This document shows, piece by piece, positions 5,381 to 8,586 of a stretch of 8,586 nucleotides of DNA. A model generated the notes under the pieces. The model was not told the origin of the DNA, searched no databases, and saw only the letters and a program-made list of their open reading frames with translations. Made by a program: the position numbers and the translations under genes. Positions within the stretch are counted from its first letter, which is position 1. Every line of letters begins with the position of its first letter. Source of the stretch: ATZT02 sp038124905 (GTDB lineage: Bacteria; Actinomycetota; Actinomycetes; S36-B12; UBA5976); contig JAYPCW010000048.1 of the NCBI GenBank assembly GCA_038124905.1, positions 1-8,586 on the forward strand, in the 5' to 3' direction.

Positions 5381-8044
5381 TTAAGAGGATGCCTCAACCG
5401 GTTGTTTGGTCGATTCACCAGTCTTCTTTTTCTTGGCTGGTTTGGCGGTTTTCTTAGCAACTGCTTTTTTGCGGGTTTTCTTTTCTACTGGGCCGCGGGC
5501 TCGCCTCTCAAACAAAAGCTCGCTCGCTCGATCCGGAGTCATCTCTTCAATCACGTCACCTGGGCGAAGTCCAGCATTAATTTCGCCATCGGTCACGTAT
5601 GGCCCAAATCTTCCTTCTTTCAAAACCATCTTGCGACCAGTATTTGGATCTTCACCAAAATCGCGCAATGGTGGTTTGGCAACAGCACCACGGCGACGTT
5701 TTGGTTCTGCAAATTTTGCTAAGGCTTCATCCAAGGTTATAGTGAAAATTTCTTCTTCCGTCTCTAAAGAACGAGTATCTTTTTCTTTAGACATGTATGG
5801 GCCATAACGGCCATTTTGAACTTGGATTACTTGGCCATCATTTGGATCTTTACCGATGATTCTTGGCAATGACATGAGTTTCAAAGCTTCGTCAAAGGTA
5901 ATCGACTCGGGTGCCATTGATTTAAAGAGTGATGCAGTTTTTGGTTTTTCTTTTGTATCTTCTGGCAAAACTTCTGTTACGTAAGGTCCATAACGACCAG
6001 TCTTAACCATAATCGTTAAGCCGGTATCAGGATGCACACCTAATTCTCTATCGCTAGATGGAGCAATCAAAATTGCTTCAGCTTTTTCTGGAGTTAATTC
6101 ATCTGGAGCTAAGTCTGGCGGTACCGAAGCTCTTTCGTCTTCACCACGTTGTAAATAAGGGCCATATTTTCCAACTCTAAGAACTATTCCGGTATCTCCG
6201 ATTGGAAATGAAGAATTTTCTTTTGCATCAATGTCGCCTAGTTGATCAACAAGTTTTTCTAAACCGGGAAACTCATCATCGTCTTTTGTTCCATAGTAAA
6301 AATCTTGTAAAGCACGACTTCTTGGTAACTGTCCATTCGCAACTAAATCTAGTTCTTCTTCCATGCGAGCGGTAAATCCGTAATCAACTAAATCTTTGAA
6401 GTGATCTTCTAATAAACGAACTACAGCAAAGGCCGTCCAAGAAGGAACCAGCGCTCGGCCTTTTCTTATTACATAGCCACGATCAACAATTGTTCCCAAA
6501 ATTGAAGCATAAGTAGAAGGGCGCCCAATGCCGCGGCTTTCCAACTCTTTAACCAGTGAAGCTTCGGTGTAACGAGCCGGCGGTGAAGTTGTGTGTCCTG
6601 ATGGCGTTAGCGAAACCGGATTTACTTCATCACCAGTTTTTAACTGGGGCAAACGTCGCTCTTCTTCTTCATTATCTGCATCTTCAGTTTCGCCAGATTC
6701 GTAAGCAGCTTTAAAACCAGCAAATTCAATTACTGTGCCGCTGGCAGAAAACTCAACTTCTTTACCGTCTTTGCTGGTTGCCACAATTTTTACCGTGCTG
6801 GTAGTGCCTCTAGCGTCAGTCATTTGTGAAGCAACGGTGCGACGCCAAATCATTTCATACAAAGTAAATTCATCGCCTCGAATTTCACCAGCGACTTCTG
6901 CCGGAGTTCTAAAAACATCTCCTGCTGGGCGTACTGCTTCGTGCGCTTCTTGAGCATTTTTTACTTTGCGCTCATAGCGACGAGGCTGCGGTGAAACATG
7001 GTCATCGCCAAAAAGTTCTCGCGCTTGATTTCTTGCAGCATTCAGCGCAGTCTCCGACAAGGTTGTTGAGTCAGTACGCATATAAGTGATGTAGCCACGT
7101 TCATATAAACCTTGGGCAACTCTCATAGTGCGCTGAGCGTTCCAGCCAATGCGGTTACTTGCTTCTCTTTGCATGGTTGAAGTCATAAAAGGCGGTTGCG
7201 GTGAGCGAGTGTAGGGCCGTGAAGTTACATCGCGAACTTTGTATTTCTGGCCCGCTAAATTTTCAACTAATGAATTAACATCATTTTCACTCAACAAAAC
7301 TAAATCAGCTTTTGTTAATTTTCCAGAATCATCAAAATCGCCACCTTGGGCGACTTTCTTTCCATCAACACTTGCCAAGCGTGCGGCAAAACTTTGTGGA
7401 TCAAAAACCGCATCGATGTCCCAATAGTTTGCTGCCTTAAAAGCAATGCGTTCTCTCTCGCGTTCAACCACTAAACGGATCGCAACTGATTGAACTCTTC
7501 CCGCAGAAAGGCCGCGAGCAACTTTCTTCCATAAGACAGGTGAAACTTGATAGCCAAAAAGTCGATCAACAATTCTTCTCGCTTCTTGAGCATCTACTAA
7601 ATTTTGATTTATGTCTCTCGTGGTTGAGGCAGCTTTTTGAATTGCTTCTTTAGTAATTTCATTAAAGACCATTCGCTTAACTGGAACTTTTGGCCTTAAA
7701 ACCTCCATCAGGTGCCAAGCGATGGCTTCGCCCTCACGGTCTTCGTCTGTCGCTAAATAAAGCTCATCCGCATTTACTAATTCTTTTTTTAAATCACTTA
7801 CCCGCGGTTTTTTTGCAGAATCAACTACATATAAAGGGCTAAAGTCATTTTCAATGTCTACACCTAATGAAGCCCACTTTTGCTTTTTAACTTCGGCCGG
7901 AATTTCAGCAGCTCTTTGAGGAAGGTCTCTGATGTGACCCACGCTGGCTTCAACAATAAAGCCGTCTCCCAGGTATTTCTGGATTGTTTTAGCCTTGGCT
8001 GGCGATTCAACAATTACCAGTTTTTGACCTGTAGAGACGGCCAT
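5381..8044 (-). CDS. topA: DNA topoisomerase I (type IA)
   Basis: 887 residues. It relaxes negative supercoils by cutting and passing one strand through a 5'-phosphotyrosine link. The TOPRIM domain is N-terminal (about 7-130) with Glu13 in VESPAKAKT and Asp100/Asp102 in ATDEDREGEAIAWH. The type IA core follows, with LSAGRVQSVAIRL (179-191), TSTMQREASNRIGW (288-301) and catalytic Tyr321 in GYITYMRTDS (317-326). RGIGRPSTYA (504-513) ends the conserved core. The C-terminus has four GRYGPY-type repeats rather than tetracysteine zinc fingers, then a lysine-rich tail (855-874: 11 Lys and 1 Arg in 20 residues). This is the actinobacterial pattern; in mycobacteria the basic tail aids strand passage. 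An acidic insert, with seven Glu/Asp between 454 and 462, interrupts the core. The whole protein lacks cysteine. The ATG at 8042-8044 follows an AAGGAG. Confidence 0.97.
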   Translation of the reverse strand: MAVSTGQKLVIVESPAKAKTIQKYLGDGFIVEASVGHIRDLPQRAAEIPAEVKKQKWASLGVDIENDFSPLYVVDSAKKPRVSDLKKELVNADELYLATDEDREGEAIAWHLMEVLRPKVPVKRMVFNEITKEAIQKAASTTRDINQNLVDAQEARRIVDRLFGYQVSPVLWKKVARGLSAGRVQSVAIRLVVERERERIAFKAANYWDIDAVFDPQSFAARLASVDGKKVAQGGDFDDSGKLTKADLVLLSENDVNSLVENLAGQKYKVRDVTSRPYTRSPQPPFMTSTMQREASNRIGWNAQRTMRVAQGLYERGYITYMRTDSTTLSETALNAARNQARELFGDDHVSPQPRRYERKVKNAQEAHEAVRPAGDVFRTPAEVAGEIRGDEFTLYEMIWRRTVASQMTDARGTTSTVKIVATSKDGKEVEFSASGTVIEFAGFKAAYESGETEDADNEEEERRLPQLKTGDEVNPVSLTPSGHTTSPPARYTEASLVKELESRGIGRPSTYASILGTIVDRGYVIRKGRALVPSWTAFAVVRLLEDHFKDLVDYGFTARMEEELDLVANGQLPRSRALQDFYYGTKDDDEFPGLEKLVDQLGDIDAKENSSFPIGDTGIVLRVGKYGPYLQRGEDERASVPPDLAPDELTPEKAEAILIAPSSDRELGVHPDTGLTIMVKTGRYGPYVTEVLPEDTKEKPKTASLFKSMAPESITFDEALKLMSLPRIIGKDPNDGQVIQVQNGRYGPYMSKEKDTRSLETEEEIFTITLDEALAKFAEPKRRRGAVAKPPLRDFGEDPNTGRKMVLKEGRFGPYVTDGEINAGLRPGDVIEEMTPDRASELLFERRARGPVEKKTRKKAVAKKTAKPAKKKKTGESTKQPVEASS
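5597..6172 (-). repeat. Four degenerate C-terminal GxYGPY repeats of topoisomerase I
   Basis: Within topA the hexapeptides GKYGPY (residues 625-630), GRYGPY (683-688), GRYGPY (745-750) and GRFGPY (811-816) recur at 58, 62 and 66 residue spacing. Each lies in a block with a DPxxG/HPDTG-like lead-in (DTGIVLRVGKYGPY, HPDTGLTIMVKTGRYGPY, DPNDGQVIQVQNGRYGPY, DPNTGRKMVLKEGRFGPY). These are the TopA C-terminal repeat domains that replace zinc fingers in actinobacteria and bind DNA. It is a protein-level repeat; the DNA copies have diverged. Confidence 0.85.
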
Positions 8045-8056
8045 GTGTTTTTAAAA

Positions 8057-8062
8057 CTCCTT
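8057..8062 (-). promoter_or_regulatory. Shine-Dalgarno for topA
   Basis: On the minus strand AAGGAG lies two bases after the hppA stop codon and 12 bases before the topA ATG. The spacing is longer than the usual 5-9 bases, but no other start codon in frame lies nearer. It is the only strong Shine-Dalgarno match before any gene in this window, and it supports the chosen topA start. Confidence 0.6.
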
Positions 8063-8064
8063 AG

Positions 8065-8586
8065 TTACCCAGCGTTAGCAGTGATTGAAGTGCTCTTGCG
8101 CTTGGAGTTCCATACCGCAAGCACAATTACTGCCACGCTAACTAGCGCGAGTAGATAACGAACTGTGTCGTTTGCGCCATCGCCAATTGATAGTTGAACT
8201 ACCGCTGGCGCTACTAGCAGCGCCACCAAGTTCATAACTTTCAAAAGTGGGTTGATCGCGGGACCCGCCGTATCTTTGAAGGGATCGCCAACTGTGTCAC
8301 CGATAACTGTTGCCGAGTGGGCTTCTGAGCCCTTGCCACCAAAGTGACCATCTTCAACAAATTTCTTTGCGTTATCCCAAGCTCCACCAGAGTTTGATAA
8401 GAAGACCGCCATCAAAACACCAGCGCCAATTGCACCAGCTAAGAAGGCGCCAAGTGCACCCACGCCTAAACCAAAGCCAACTGCCATCGGAGCAAACACT
8501 GCGAGCAATCCTGGAGTTGCAAGTTCACGTAGTGAATCGCGAGTCACGATGTCAACAACTCGTGAGTATTCAGGCTTAGTTTCACC
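8065..8586 (-). CDS. hppA: Membrane-bound ion-pumping pyrophosphatase, C-terminal part
   Basis: The frame is open to the right edge and ends with TAA at 8065-8067, giving 173 visible residues of a protein usually near 700. The GTG at 8545-8547 is an internal Val, because KPEYSRVVDIVTRDSLRE is continuous family sequence. The enzyme hydrolyses cytoplasmic pyrophosphate and pumps H+ (in some members Na+) across the membrane. From the right edge, visible signatures are KPEYSR (4-9), SNSGGAWDNAKKFVEDG (about 64-80) and SATVIGDTVGDPFKDTAGPAIN (about 92-113), whose Asp, Lys and Asn residues line the Mg-pyrophosphate site. About four hydrophobic helices are present, two before GGAWDNAKK and two after DPFKDTAGP, matching the last helices of the 16-helix fold. 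The tail is short and basic. The residues that decide K+ dependence and ion choice lie outside, so subtype cannot be assigned. It is 20 bases before topA and may share its transcript. Confidence 0.95.
   Translation of the reverse strand, partial: GETKPEYSRVVDIVTRDSLRELATPGLLAVFAPMAVGFGLGVGALGAFLAGAIGAGVLMAVFLSNSGGAWDNAKKFVEDGHFGGKGSEAHSATVIGDTVGDPFKDTAGPAINPLLKVMNLVALLVAPAVVQLSIGDGANDTVRYLLALVSVAVIVLAVWNSKRKSTSITANAG

Noticed and set aside
5402..5807. Two overlapping plus-strand open frames opposite the topA C-terminus
   Set aside because: They arise from the lysine-rich and repeat coding of topA read backwards (Phe/Leu- and Ser-rich products), with no independent support.
8310..8579. Plus-strand open frame opposite hppA
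   Set aside because: It is antisense to highly conserved pyrophosphatase motifs and its Gln/Leu/His-rich product is not credible.
1..8586. tRNA, rRNA, CRISPR, insertion sequence, attachment site or defence system
   Set aside because: The seven coding regions fill nearly the whole window, the largest spacer is 45 bases, and no direct or inverted repeat typical of such elements was seen.

Overview
This window is an ordinary chromosomal segment with no RNA gene, mobile element, CRISPR array or prophage that I can see. The organism is most likely an actinobacterium with a small, compact, low-to-moderate GC genome, of the kind seen in the freshwater Nanopelagicales (acI) lineage. That rests on the actinobacterial style of the proteins: a zinc-finger-free topoisomerase I with GRYGPY repeats and a lysine tail, a delta' subunit with a GPPGSGRS P-loop, and a secreted TAP-family peptidase next to holB. 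Very short spacers and AT-rich codon use also fit. The assignment is an inference from the sequence alone.

Layout: on the + strand, bases 1-759 hold the C-terminal part of an sn-glycerol-1-phosphate dehydrogenase/iron-containing alcohol dehydrogenase family protein, cut by the left edge. The rest is one run of six minus-strand genes, read from right to left: hppA (membrane pyrophosphatase, cut by the right edge), topA, tmk, holB, a TAP-like alpha/beta-hydrolase lipoprotein, and nhaA. The gaps between them are 20, 2, 0, 12 and 45 bases, so there is no stretch over 300 bases without a gene. The + strand gene and nhaA converge and overlap by four bases through interleaved TAA stops.

Working together: topA, tmk and holB serve DNA topology, dTTP supply and the sliding-clamp loader, and are probably co-transcribed. 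They are flanked by ion-transport genes. HppA uses pyrophosphate, a by-product of nucleic acid synthesis, to pump ions (usually protons), and NhaA uses the proton gradient to expel sodium. The hydrolase is an exported lipoprotein peptidase with no obvious replication role, though I recall a similar gene near holB in other actinobacteria.

Nothing here is clearly a new system. The most interesting pattern is cysteine distribution. TopA, Tmk, NhaA and the visible part of HppA contain no cysteine over about 1,690 residues. Cysteines in the other proteins lie mostly in the zinc site of HolB and in the exported hydrolase.
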